In this document: positions 28,923 through 37,395 of the stretch, in pieces | Layout of the letters: each line of letters starts with the position of its first letter | Position numbering within the stretch: the first letter of the stretch is position 1 | Source: Pleurocapsa minor GSE-CHR-MK 17-07R | Lineage (GTDB): Bacteria > Chloroflexota > Anaerolineae > Aggregatilineales > Phototrophicaceae | Direction of reading: 5' to 3' | Length of the DNA stretch: 64,000 bases | Assembly: GCA_019359125.1 (NCBI GenBank) | Contig: JAHHHY010000003.1 | Span: forward strand, 124,001 to 188,000 | Position numbers and translations under genes: made by a program | Notes under the pieces: model-generated | The model's database searches: none | What the model was told of the DNA's origin: nothing | Seen by the model: the letters and a program-made list of their open reading frames with translations, nothing else

Positions 28923-30478
28923 CAGGATCCGTAGGCGGCGCGCATGACAGTATCCAGCACGATCAGCCCGGCCAGCGAATGCACGCCGTGGCCGGTGCGC
29001 AGCGCGTTCGGGTCGCTCCAGTCGTGCGCGTAAAACGTGGTCATATGCGTGCCGTCACTGCCCAGCCCGCGACCGGGAATGGTGAGCGCAAGCAGGTTGA
29101 AGTCCCACAGCGGCACGCGGTACTCCCGCGCCAGACGGCGGAAAATTTCATTGTTGGTGTCGTTGCCTTCAAAATCGTCGGCCTTGGTGCCAATGATCGG
29201 CACGACGCCCTGCGCGATGCAGTATTCGATGATTTCGCGCATGCTGTTCTCGACATAGGTCGGCACACCGACATCGTTCGAGCCGAGGCGAATAAAGACA
29301 TAGGCCGGATTCTGGATGCGGAACTCGCAGGCCAGCACGGTCTCGCCGCTTTCGCACTGATAAGGGTCGGCCCACATCGGGTCGAGCGCAGACCAGGTGT
29401 GCATGCCCACACGCACGGCCAGGCTGTTGCGCCCAAACGAGCCGCGGAACCAGTCGATGGTCGGCTGAAGCCAGGCATACTGCGCCAGGTTATAGCCTTC
29501 ATCGGGGAAGTCGAAGCGGTCCATGAAGTACGGGCTTTCGATGGTGCTGTCGCCCACCTTGGCGAACGCATTCGGGTTGCGCCCCATCGACTGGCCAAGC
29601 GCGAAAATCTCGCGCACGCGCTGGCGCGTTGGCGCGTCCAGCAGGATATACTGCTCCAGCGACAGCCCGTTGATGCTGTCGTCTCCGCGGGTGCCAAACA
29701 CCACCGCCGTCGGCACCGAGCTGATCGGCGGATCATCCAGCTCGCCCACCAGCATCTGCTGGGCATCGTTGGGCGCGGTGCGCGTTTGCAGGCCCATCAT
29801 CGCAGCGACCGCCAGCGTCGGGTCGAGCGTGGGAATCACCAGCGGCGTCTCGCTGGGAATCGGCGTGGCTGAGGGAATTGGCGTCTCGGTCGGCGTCGGC
29901 GTGGCGGATTCCAGCGGCGTGGGCGAGGGCGTCGGGCTGGTGGTCAGGAAGGCGATCGGCGTTACCAGCGACAGCGTCACCAGCGAGGACGGCGTGCTGG
30001 TCGGCTCGTAGCGCGGAATCAGCAGCGTCTGGCCCACCATCAGCGCGTTAATATTCGTCAGGCTGTTGGCCGACGCTATTTGGCTCACGGTGACGCCATA
30101 AAAGGATGCAATCGTGGACAGCGTATCGCCACGCGCCACCACATGGGTGGGATTGACCGGCACTGTGGCCGTGGCTGAGGCCGTATTGGTGGGCGCGGAC
30201 GTGGGCGGCACCTGAGACGCCTGGGCCGCGACAGCCGGGGCGGTCGACGTGTTCAGGAACTGGTTCACCGCTTGCGCGTAGGCCACTTCCGGGCTGTCGG
30301 CACTGGTAGACTGCGCCGTCGTGGCCGTCGTCGCAGTGATGCTGAGCACCAGGTAGGTGAGCAGCAGCACGACAGGGATCATCAGCACGGTGAGGACAAG
30401 CGATTGACGTGAACGCGCGATCATGAAGCGGCCCGATGTGAACGGTATCTCTGGCAGGTGACCGCTATAGTAGCGCAT
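28922..30478 (-). CDS. Membrane-anchored LysM-SGNH hydrolase
   Basis: Up to 518 residues; an ATG at 30424 (MIARSRQSLVL) may be the true start, giving a signal anchor at once, but neither start has a good binding site. The anchor is followed by a Thr/Ser linker, one LysM domain (THVVARGDTLSTIASFYG, LMVGQTLLIP), a long Thr/Pro linker, and a C-terminal SGNH domain (KVGDST, LGSND, DGTH). It heads the Dlt-like operon. LysM domains bind N-acetylglucosamine polymers, so the enzyme is probably held at peptidoglycan or a related wall polymer. Confidence 0.83.
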   Translation of the reverse strand: MRYYSGHLPEIPFTSGRFMIARSRQSLVLTVLMIPVVLLLTYLVLSITATTATTAQSTSADSPEVAYAQAVNQFLNTSTAPAVAAQASQVPPTSAPTNTASATATVPVNPTHVVARGDTLSTIASFYGVTVSQIASANSLTNINALMVGQTLLIPRYEPTSTPSSLVTLSLVTPIAFLTTSPTPSPTPLESATPTPTETPIPSATPIPSETPLVIPTLDPTLAVAAMMGLQTRTAPNDAQQMLVGELDDPPISSVPTAVVFGTRGDDSINGLSLEQYILLDAPTRQRVREIFALGQSMGRNPNAFAKVGDSTIESPYFMDRFDFPDEGYNLAQYAWLQPTIDWFRGSFGRNSLAVRVGMHTWSALDPMWADPYQCESGETVLACEFRIQNPAYVFIRLGSNDVGVPTYVENSMREIIEYCIAQGVVPIIGTKADDFEGNDTNNEIFRRLAREYRVPLWDFNLLALTIPGRGLGSDGTHMTTFYAHDWSDPNALRTGHGVHSLAGLIVLDTVMRAAYGS

Positions 30479-30620
30479 TTACGCGGAATCAGAAAGCGCG
30501 GCGCGGGCGCTTTGCTGCCAGAGGCCGCGACTTTCTACCGAAGAATTTCATAATTCCTTTGTGCAGGAACCATGGAGTTTTATGCAAAATGAAATTCATT
30601 GTGCAATCACTTTGTACGAG

Positions 30621-30652
30621 CGTGTTACAATCTGGGTGAAATCGTGTTACAA
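30621..30652. promoter_or_regulatory. Direct repeat CGTGTTACAA x2, 22 bp apart
   Basis: CGTGTTACAA occurs at 30621-30630 and 30643-30652, two helical turns apart, directly upstream of the receiver-kinase gene (start 30665). Spacing of this kind is typical of tandem binding sites for a dimeric regulator. TACAAT (30626-30631) could serve as a -10 element. Confidence 0.45.
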
Positions 30653-30664
30653 CCGGAAAACGTA

Positions 30665-31813
30665 ATGCTTACGATGTCCCAATTCAGCAACACAGGCTCG
30701 CCCATCATGCTGCGCATGCCCAGGGTGCTCGTGGTGGATGACGACCCCGGCAGCATGATGCTGCTGCGTCGCACGCTGGGCAAAGAGTGCGAAGTGACGA
30801 CCGCCAGCAATGGCCAGGACGCGCTTGATATTCTGCAAAGCGGGCAGGCCTTTGACGCGGTGCTGCTGGACATTATGATGCCAGGCATGAACGGCCTGGA
30901 AGTGCTGAAGGCCATCCGCGACAGCGAGGCGCTGGCAGACCTGCCGGTGGTGCTCATCAGCGGCCGCCACGAAAGCGAAGACGTGGTCGAGGGCTTGCAG
31001 CTGGGCGCCAACGACTACATTTCCAAACCTGTGAACATCCCGGTGCTGCGCGCCCGTATCCACACCCAGCTTGCCCTGAAGCAGCTCAGCGATGCCTACA
31101 AGGCCAAAATCGTGGAACTGCGCGAGGCCCAGGAGATGCAGGAGCGCTTCCTGCGCATCGTCAGCCACGACCTGAAAGGCCCGCTGACCAACCTGCGCAT
31201 GGCCCAGTATCTGCTGCGCGAGATCGTGGCCGGCCACCCGCAGGGCAGCAGCATCCTCGATAATGTAGACACCACACTGAACGATATGCAGGAGCTCATC
31301 CGGGTCTTTCTGGATGCCTCCACCTATCAGCCCGGCCGCCTGACGCCGGAAATCGAGAGCTTTGACGCCAACGATGTCATCCAGAAAGTCGTCGAGCAGT
31401 ATGCGATGACGGCCGACAACAAAGGCACGACCATCCGCTATACCCCTGCTCCGGTCGCGCTTATGGCAGACGCTCGCTTCTTCAACCAGATCGCCAGCAA
31501 CCTGCTGAGCAATGCGATCAAATACAGCCCGCCCCACTCCACGGTCACGGTGTGGGTGGAGACGGAAGACCAGTTTGCGCGCTTCTGCGTGGCAGACCAG
31601 GGCCCCGGCATCCCCGCAGCGGAACGCGGCAAGCTGTTCCAGATGTTCAGCAAGCTGAGCACACGCCCCACCGCCGGAGAATCCAGCTCCGGGCTGGGCC
31701 TGTGGATCGTCAAGATGCTGGTGGAGGCCCAGGGCGGCAGCATCGGCGTAGACTGCCCCGCAGAGGGCGGTTCTATTTTCTACACCTACCTACCGCTGGC
31801 TCAGGCAGAATAA
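30665..31813 (+). CDS. Receiver-histidine kinase hybrid protein
   Basis: A 382-residue protein. The ATG at 30665 follows GGAAAA. A receiver domain comes first (VVDDD, phospho-acceptor D69, K121), then a short coiled linker, a HisKA dimerisation domain with H168 (IVSHDLKGPL) and an HATPase domain (NLLSNAIKYS, DQGPGIP, GLGLWIVK). There is no membrane segment or sensor domain, so it is a soluble relay kinase, probably controlled by phosphorylation of its own receiver. No partner response regulator is adjacent. Confidence 0.92.
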   Translation: MLTMSQFSNTGSPIMLRMPRVLVVDDDPGSMMLLRRTLGKECEVTTASNGQDALDILQSGQAFDAVLLDIMMPGMNGLEVLKAIRDSEALADLPVVLISGRHESEDVVEGLQLGANDYISKPVNIPVLRARIHTQLALKQLSDAYKAKIVELREAQEMQERFLRIVSHDLKGPLTNLRMAQYLLREIVAGHPQGSSILDNVDTTLNDMQELIRVFLDASTYQPGRLTPEIESFDANDVIQKVVEQYAMTADNKGTTIRYTPAPVALMADARFFNQIASNLLSNAIKYSPPHSTVTVWVETEDQFARFCVADQGPGIPAAERGKLFQMFSKLSTRPTAGESSSGLGLWIVKMLVEAQGGSIGVDCPAEGGSIFYTYLPLAQAE

Positions 31814-31934
31814 GCAGACAGGCGCGCGCCACGTCTCGCCCGTTCAGGCAGCAGATACGCCCTGCGCCCACTGCCTTGTTGTCCCACACCCACACTTTTC
31901 AGACACAGCAGCCCACACCGGCCTGCACACGCGC

Positions 31935-32321
31935 CTAGCCGTCGGCGGATGGGGCGGCCTTCGTCGGCGCATCGATCCACACTGGCGTGGGCGTGATCTC
32001 AGGCGCAGGGCGCGGGCCAGAATCCTCAACGTCGCTGTTGGCCACGGTGTTGGCGACCACCAGCGTCATATCCTGTTCGCACAGCATCTGGCAGCTCAGG
32101 CGAAATTCACCCAGCAGCCCACGCGCCTCCAGGCGCTCATACTCCGCCTGCGTCATGCGGGCGGGTTCACCGCGCAGCACGGTCACGCGGCAGGTCGTGC
32201 ATTTGGCATGGCCGCCGCAGCGGTGCAGAATGTCGATGCCGGCATCCTGAATCGCCAGCACCAGGCGCTTGCCGGACGGCACTTCGATATCTTTTCCATC
32301 TTTAAACGACAATATGGGCAT
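31935..32321 (-). CDS. [2Fe-2S] ferredoxin
   Basis: A 128-residue plant/adrenodoxin-type ferredoxin. The first 85 residues hold the cluster ligands: CGGHAKCTTC and a distal SCQ. A Pro/Ala tail of about 40 residues is an unusual addition (PRPAPEITPTPVW). It works as a soluble electron carrier; its partner is not evident from the neighbours. Confidence 0.9.
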   Translation of the reverse strand: MPILSFKDGKDIEVPSGKRLVLAIQDAGIDILHRCGGHAKCTTCRVTVLRGEPARMTQAEYERLEARGLLGEFRLSCQMLCEQDMTLVVANTVANSDVEDSGPRPAPEITPTPVWIDAPTKAAPSADG

Positions 32322-32389
32322 AAACAGCGTGGCCTTTCGCGAAAAACGCTCCGATTCGGTCAGTATACCAAAGGCTGTTTAACACACGA

Positions 32390-32424
32390 AACCGCCTGAC
32401 ATGAGGGGGGCACGTCAGGCGGTT
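32390..32424. terminator. Stem-loop upstream of the ferredoxin gene
   Basis: AACCGCCTGAC (32390-32400) pairs perfectly with GTCAGGCGGTT (32414-32424) around a 13-base G-rich loop. There is no clear U-tract on either side, so its use as a terminator is a guess; it is about 70 bp upstream of the ferredoxin start. Confidence 0.5.
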
Positions 32425-32633
32425 CGTTGAGGGAGGGCATACTGCCCAAAGTTACTGAACTGTGTTGATTACAATACGTCGCTCACCATGTTTGGCATTG
32501 CTGCCCAGTTCAGTGCTTTATGTAATTAAAGATAAACCCGCCCCGTAAATAACCGGTGAGCGCGTTATGAATCATTTGTGAGAAAGCGGTCTTCTTTATT
32601 CGGCAGGAAATGCGACTGAGGGGAAATACAGCC

Positions 32634-32716
32634 AACCTCACCCCAAAACCCTGACGGGTTTTTGCCCCTCTCCAAATGGAGAGGGGCAGTTGAGCGCAGC
32701 GAAACGAGGTGAGGTT
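32634..32716. repeat. Palindromic repeat element (ACCTCACC ... GGTGAGGT)
   Basis: Outer arms AACCTCACC (32634-32642) and GGTGAGGTT (32708-32716) enclose a 10-bp hairpin GCCCCTCTCC-AAAT-GGAGAGGGGC (32664-32687). This form is well known as a dispersed intergenic element in several bacterial genomes. It lies at the 3' end of mscL and may help terminate it. Confidence 0.65.
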
Positions 32717-32734
32717 AGTCACCGTGTCACAGGC

Positions 32735-33172
32735 TTACTTTGCGCGCATGGCCTCGGTCAGCCGGTCGATGCTGGCCTTTAGCTCTTGCTGCGAGACGAG
32801 GATCGGGTCAGGCGGGGCGGCGGCCTCGGCGGCAGCTTCTTCGGCGGCTTCCTTCTTCTTGCCCAGCGTCATCATGCGGTTGGCCAGGCGCACCAGCATG
32901 AACACGACGAAGGCGATAATCAGGAAGTTGATGATGGCCTGCAGGAAATTACCCACATTCAGCGTGACGGCGGGGATATCGCCTTCAGCGGCTTTGAGCG
33001 TGATGACGATGCCCGTCAGGTCGATGCCGCCGATAATCAGGCCGATGATCGGATTGATGAGATCGGCCACCAGCGACCCGACAATGGCCGTGAAGGCCGC
33101 GCCGATGATGATACCGACCGCCAGATCGAGCACGTTGCCGCGCATGATAAAATCACGAAATTCCTTGATCAT
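32735..33172 (-). CDS. mscL: Large-conductance mechanosensitive channel
   Basis: A 145-residue MscL of normal size. The N-terminal [17 protein letters not shown] is the pore-lining helix, the second helix is [19 protein letters not shown], and the C-terminus is the usual charged helical bundle. It opens a large pore on hypo-osmotic shock. It stands alone as a single gene. Confidence 0.97.
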   Translation of the reverse strand: MIKEFRDFIMRGNVLDLAVGIIIGAAFTAIVGSLVADLINPIIGLIIGGIDLTGIVITLKAAEGDIPAVTLNVGNFLQAIINFLIIAFVVFMLVRLANRMMTLGKKKEAAEEAAAEAAAPPDPILVSQQELKASIDRLTEAMRAK

Positions 33173-33252
33173 GGGATTCCCCCTCCAGAGTTAATGTATT
33201 ACAGAATCATCTTTTTCCCTTCAACCATGAGTGTAATTCCCTCAGCTAAGAC

Positions 33253-33273
33253 GCGCAAATACGCAGTTTGCGC
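33253..33273. promoter_or_regulatory. 7-bp hairpin in the mscL/pyrB intergenic region
   Basis: GCGCAAA (33253-33259) and TTTGCGC (33267-33273) form a perfect stem with a 7-base loop in the 234-bp divergent gap. It may be an operator or a leader hairpin of the pyr operon. No PyrR-binding consensus was found. Confidence 0.3.
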
Positions 33274-33406
33274 CGTGCGCAAAATGGCGATTGCCCCGGC
33301 GCGCTTCATCAAGTAGCATACTTTGACCGTGCGGCTTATGCCCCGCCGCACTGGCAGCCGCGCGGTCCGCCCTGTGTCCTGTATATGACGCTTTGCGGGA
33401 GGCATT

Positions 33407-34474
33407 ATGACCGATTCAGCCGCCAGTCAGCACCGCCAGTCACAGCCGTTTTTGTCCCTGCACAAACCTACCCCCATCGACGGCAGTTTTGCCGGCAAAC
33501 ACATCGTCACCGTTGACCAGTTTTCCAAAGCAGACCTGCGCGCGCTGTTTGATGTCGTGTTCAGGTTTCGCGAGGGCGTACGCGCTGGCGACCGTTCGCT
33601 GATCGAGCTGTGCGCCACCCACGTGATGGCGTCGCTCTTTTACGAAGCCAGCACGCGCACCGACATGAGCTTTCAGGCGGCCATGCGTCGGCTGGGCGGG
33701 CGTGTGATCGCGGCCAGCAATGGCGTGCAGTTCTCGTCGGTCTACAAAGGCGAAGATCTGGCCGACAGCATCCGCGCGGCCGCGTGCTATGCCGATGTGA
33801 TCGTGCTGCGCCACCCGGAAGTCGGCTCATCGTATCAGGCAGCCTGGTATCTCGATCAGCTTGGCGAACAGCTTGGCCATCGCACGCTGGTGATTTCCGG
33901 CGGCGACGGCGTGGGCGAGCATCCCACCCAGGCGCTGCTGGATATGTTCACCATCGTCGACCTGAAGGGCGGCACCAGCGGCAAAATGATCACCATGGTG
34001 GGCGACCTGAAGCACGGGCGCACCGTGCATTCGCTGGCCAAGCTGATCGGCCGCCTGGAGCCGAAAGACTGCACGCTGGCGCTCGTCTCGCCGGATATGC
34101 TGCAAATGCCCGACTACATCGTTGAATACCTGCGCCAGCGCAATATCGCGCTCGTGCAGACGGATACGTTGGCTGATGTGCTGCCCGACAGCGACGTCGT
34201 CTACTGGACCCGTGTGCAGGAAGAACGCTTCGACAACCGCGCCGATTACGAGGCCATCCGCGATGCCTTTGTGATGACGCCCGACGTGCTGGCCAGCGCC
34301 AAACCAGACATGATCCTGATGCACCCGCTGCCGCGCAAGAATGAAATGGGCGATGCCGCCCAGCGCGACGCGCTCGACCGCGATCCACGCGCCGCCTATT
34401 TCAAACAGATGGAGAACGGCATGTTCGTGCGTATGGCGATCCTGGCCGCCGTGCTGGGCACGGTGAAGCCGTAG
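33407..34474 (+). CDS. pyrB: Aspartate carbamoyltransferase
   Basis: A 355-residue catalytic chain joining carbamoyl phosphate to aspartate. The carbamoyl-phosphate site STRT (EASTRTDMSF), GDGVGEHPTQALLD, VGDLKHGRTVHSLA and HPLPR are all present. The N-terminal extension of about 25 residues, and the C-terminal segment DPRAAYFKQMENGMFVRMA, read closer to the ATCase domain of eukaryotic CAD than to E. coli PyrB. GGGAGG precedes the ATG. No pyrI regulatory gene is adjacent. It is the first gene of pyrBCDEF. Confidence 0.95.
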   Translation: MTDSAASQHRQSQPFLSLHKPTPIDGSFAGKHIVTVDQFSKADLRALFDVVFRFREGVRAGDRSLIELCATHVMASLFYEASTRTDMSFQAAMRRLGGRVIAASNGVQFSSVYKGEDLADSIRAAACYADVIVLRHPEVGSSYQAAWYLDQLGEQLGHRTLVISGGDGVGEHPTQALLDMFTIVDLKGGTSGKMITMVGDLKHGRTVHSLAKLIGRLEPKDCTLALVSPDMLQMPDYIVEYLRQRNIALVQTDTLADVLPDSDVVYWTRVQEERFDNRADYEAIRDAFVMTPDVLASAKPDMILMHPLPRKNEMGDAAQRDALDRDPRAAYFKQMENGMFVRMAILAAVLGTVKP

Positions 34475-34477
34475 CCT

Positions 34478-35566
34478 ATGGGACGCATCCTGACACTTCA
34501 CGCGCCGATTGACGTGCATGTACATTTGCGCGGCATGGACTGGGCGCACAAAGGCACTTTTCTGAGCGAGACGACTGCTGCGCTGGCGGGCGGCTATGTG
34601 TGCGTGCTGGACATGCCCAACACCCTGCCCAGCACCACCACCCCCGACGCGCTGGCCTACAAGCTGGCCGAAATTGGCCGCGAGGCCGTAACCGACTGGG
34701 GCGTGTATTACGGCGCAGGCCAGCATCCGGACGCGCAGGTATTCGCGCAGGTGGGCGCGGACGTGTGCGGCATGAAAATGTACTGCAACGAGACGACCGG
34801 CGAACTGCTGATCGAAGACCAGGCGCTGCGCGAGGCGCATTTCGCCGCCTGGAAAGCCTCGCGCAATCGCCAGCCGATCGCCGTGCATGCCGAAAACGAG
34901 ACCGTGCTGGAGATTCTGGCGCTGGTACGTAAATACGGCGTGCGCACGCATTTCTGCCACATCAGCACGGCGCAGGAAATTGACTATCTGCGCGCCGCCA
35001 AAGAAGAAGGCCTGCTGGTGACGCTGGGCGTGTGCCCGCATCACCTCTATCTGCACGAGGGCGACCTGGCGCGGCTGGGGGCGCACGGCATGATGAAGCC
35101 GCCGCTGAAGACGCAGGCCGACTGCGAAGCGCTGTGGGCGGCGCTGGCCGATGGCACCGTCGATGTGATCGAGAGCGATCACGCGCCGCACTCACTGGCC
35201 GACAAAGCCGCCGAAAAGCCAGCCTACGGCGTGCCCGGCCTGGAGACCACGATTCCATTGATGTGCACGGCCGTCAAACAGGGGCGCATCACCATGGCGC
35301 GCCTGGCCGAGCTGGTCACGCTCAACGCGGCGCGCATCTTCAACATCGCCTATGGCGGCGACACCTACACCGAAATCGACTTTGACGAGGAATACACGCT
35401 CGAACGCGGCATGTTCCGCACCCTGCCCGGCTGGTCTCCGTTCGAGGGGATGACCGTGAATGGCCGCGTGAAGAAAGTCGTCCTGCGCGGGCAAACGATA
35501 TTCGAGGACGGGCACGTGCTGGCCGCGCCCGGCTCTGGCGGGAATGTCCGGGGGATGTTTGCCTGA
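34478..35566 (+). CDS. pyrC: Dihydroorotase, CAD-like type
   Basis: A 362-residue amidohydrolase that cyclises carbamoyl aspartate. The metal motif is DVHVHLR at the N-terminus. The carboxylated Lys lies in GMKMYCNETTGEL, and HAE, HIS and DHAPHS supply other ligands. NETTGEL, DTYTEIDFDEEYT and the WSPFEG...VVLRG end closely follow the dihydroorotase domain of eukaryotic CAD and not E. coli PyrC or the Bacillus type. It starts three bases after pyrB and overlaps pyrD by one base. Confidence 0.95.
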   Translation: MGRILTLHAPIDVHVHLRGMDWAHKGTFLSETTAALAGGYVCVLDMPNTLPSTTTPDALAYKLAEIGREAVTDWGVYYGAGQHPDAQVFAQVGADVCGMKMYCNETTGELLIEDQALREAHFAAWKASRNRQPIAVHAENETVLEILALVRKYGVRTHFCHISTAQEIDYLRAAKEEGLLVTLGVCPHHLYLHEGDLARLGAHGMMKPPLKTQADCEALWAALADGTVDVIESDHAPHSLADKAAEKPAYGVPGLETTIPLMCTAVKQGRITMARLAELVTLNAARIFNIAYGGDTYTEIDFDEEYTLERGMFRTLPGWSPFEGMTVNGRVKKVVLRGQTIFEDGHVLAAPGSGGNVRGMFA

Positions 35567-36705
35567 TGGCGCGATTCCTGCTGTCCGCCGCCGACCTGGC
35601 TTACCGCGCTGCCCGTCCGCTCGTCTTCACGATGGACGCACAGGCTGCGCATGACCTGTTTGTGCGGGTCATGCGCGTCGGCGACAGCGCCGGAATATTC
35701 CCAGCCATGGCACGCGTTATGCGCCGCGCCGTCGAAAGCGGGACAGCGCCGGTCACAGCGGGTGGGGTATCGCTGCCCTCCACCGTGATGATCGCTGCCG
35801 GGCTGGTCAAAGGCGATGGCTTCGCGGATGAAGACGCCGCGCTGCGCGCCGTGGAGGCCGGGCGCAATATCATCCCCGGCTGGCGGCTGATGCCCGCGTT
35901 GTGCGGCGCGGTCGAATTCGGCAGTTACACGCGCTGGCCCCGGCTGGGCAACCCAGGCCGCGTGATCTGGCGCGACGCAGGGGCACGCAGCACACAGAAT
36001 CGCGTCGGGCTGAAGAATCCGGGGGCACGGGCGGCAGCAGCGTTTCTTGCTGCGCATAAACAAGACCTGCCGGACGTCTTTGGCCTCAATGTGGCGGTCA
36101 GCCCCGGCGTGGCCGACCCGGCGCAGGAACGCGACGAAGCCGCCGAAGCGTTCAGCTTTTTTGTGGCGGCGGGTCTGACGCCCGCCTGGTTCACGTTGAA
36201 TGTGAGCTGCCCAAACACCGAGGATGACCCGCGCGGCCATCAGACCCGCGACCGCACGCGTGCGCTGTGCCAGGCTGTGGGGGCCGTGATTGGCGGGCAT
36301 GGCCCGCTGTGGCTGAAAATTTCCCCTGACCTGGGCGATGCGCAGCTTGCCGCGCTGGTGGAGACCTGCGCTGAGACCGGCGTGCGTGCACTGGTGACCA
36401 CCAATACGCTCGGCCAGCCGGCACCCTCCGACCCGTCGCTGACGGCAGGCGTGGGCGGCGGACGGCTGCATCCGGCGGCGCTGGACACCTGCCAGCGCAT
36501 CGCCCATCTGCGCGACCAAACCGACGCGCCGCTGGACATCATCGGCTGCGGCGGCGCCCTCGATGGCGCTGCGGCGCACGACTTCATGCAGGCCGGGGCA
36601 AGCGCGGTGCAGCTTTACTCCGCGCTGATCTATCGCGGCCTGCTGGCGGCATCGATCGTGTCGCACGAATTGGACTTACAAGCGAAACTGCATCAGGACG
36701 CGTAA
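35566..36705 (+). CDS. pyrD: Dihydroorotate dehydrogenase (class 2-like)
   Basis: A 379-residue FMN enzyme. The amphipathic N-terminus (SAADLAYRAARPLVF, DAQAAHDL) looks like the membrane-contacting helices of class 2, quinone-dependent enzymes. However the catalytic-base position in the NVSCPNT motif holds Cys, as in class 1 enzymes; class 2 normally has Ser there. The FMN phosphate region IIGCGGALDG and a C-terminal VQLYSALIYRG are intact. Electron acceptor assignment therefore stays open. Tight coupling with pyrC. Confidence 0.9.
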   Translation: MARFLLSAADLAYRAARPLVFTMDAQAAHDLFVRVMRVGDSAGIFPAMARVMRRAVESGTAPVTAGGVSLPSTVMIAAGLVKGDGFADEDAALRAVEAGRNIIPGWRLMPALCGAVEFGSYTRWPRLGNPGRVIWRDAGARSTQNRVGLKNPGARAAAAFLAAHKQDLPDVFGLNVAVSPGVADPAQERDEAAEAFSFFVAAGLTPAWFTLNVSCPNTEDDPRGHQTRDRTRALCQAVGAVIGGHGPLWLKISPDLGDAQLAALVETCAETGVRALVTTNTLGQPAPSDPSLTAGVGGGRLHPAALDTCQRIAHLRDQTDAPLDIIGCGGALDGAAAHDFMQAGASAVQLYSALIYRGLLAASIVSHELDLQAKLHQDA

Positions 36706-36762
36706 AATGGGTCATCCATTTAGTCGTGGTACCATCGGCATCACACAGACTGCGAGGCCGTC

Positions 36763-37395
36763 ATGAACGAACATCACGTCGCACGATCACTGCTGGAAAT
36801 CGGCGCTGTGGGCTACAACGAGACAGAGCCGGTCCGCTTTAAATCGGGCATCCTGTCGCCGGTCTATGTCGATAACCGGCGCCTGCCCTTTTACCCGCGC
36901 GACTGGCGCGTGGTCATCTGGGCATTTGCCGGGCTGATCGCGTCGCGGGGCATCGAATATGATGTCATCGCGGGCATCGAGACGGCGGGCATCCCGCACA
37001 GCGCGGCGCTGGCCTATGCCATCGAGAAGCCGCATGTGTTTGTGCGCAAACAGCCGAAAGACCACGGCACCAAAAACCGCGTCGAAGGCGGTTCGGTGGT
37101 GGGAATGCGCGTGCTGCTGGTGGAGGACATGATCACGACCGGCAGCAGCAGCCTGAGCGCGGTGCACGCCCTGCGCGATACCGGCGCCATCGTCAATGAC
37201 TGCCTGAGCATCATCAGCTACGGCTTCCCGGAATCGCTCATCGCGTTCGCGGATGCGCATGTCAATCTGCACACGCTGACCAATTTTCAGGCGATTCTGG
37301 ACGCGGATGACTTTTTCACCGAGGCAGAACGCACGACTGTGCAGGAATGGCTGGCCGATCCGCACGGCTGGGCCAGCAAACGGGGCCTGACATGA
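36763..37395 (+). CDS. pyrE: Orotate phosphoribosyltransferase
   Basis: A 210-residue type I PRTase. The PRPP loop is VLLVEDMITTGSSS, and FVRKQPKDHGTKNRVEG carries the flexible catalytic loop. It makes OMP from orotate. It overlaps pyrF by four bases (ATGA). Confidence 0.95.
   Translation: MNEHHVARSLLEIGAVGYNETEPVRFKSGILSPVYVDNRRLPFYPRDWRVVIWAFAGLIASRGIEYDVIAGIETAGIPHSAALAYAIEKPHVFVRKQPKDHGTKNRVEGGSVVGMRVLLVEDMITTGSSSLSAVHALRDTGAIVNDCLSIISYGFPESLIAFADAHVNLHTLTNFQAILDADDFFTEAERTTVQEWLADPHGWASKRGLT

Larger units (their letters stand above)
32322..32734. other. 413-bp gap between ferredoxin and mscL
   Basis: No gene is convincing here. The gap holds a terminator hairpin (32390-32424), about 200 bp of AT-richer sequence with no recognisable feature, and a dispersed-repeat-like element (32634-32716) just before mscL. 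Confidence 0.6.

Noticed and set aside
32510-32722. 70-codon frame upstream of mscL on the minus strand
   Set aside because: Most of it translates the palindromic repeat element at 32634-32716; no binding site and no domain.
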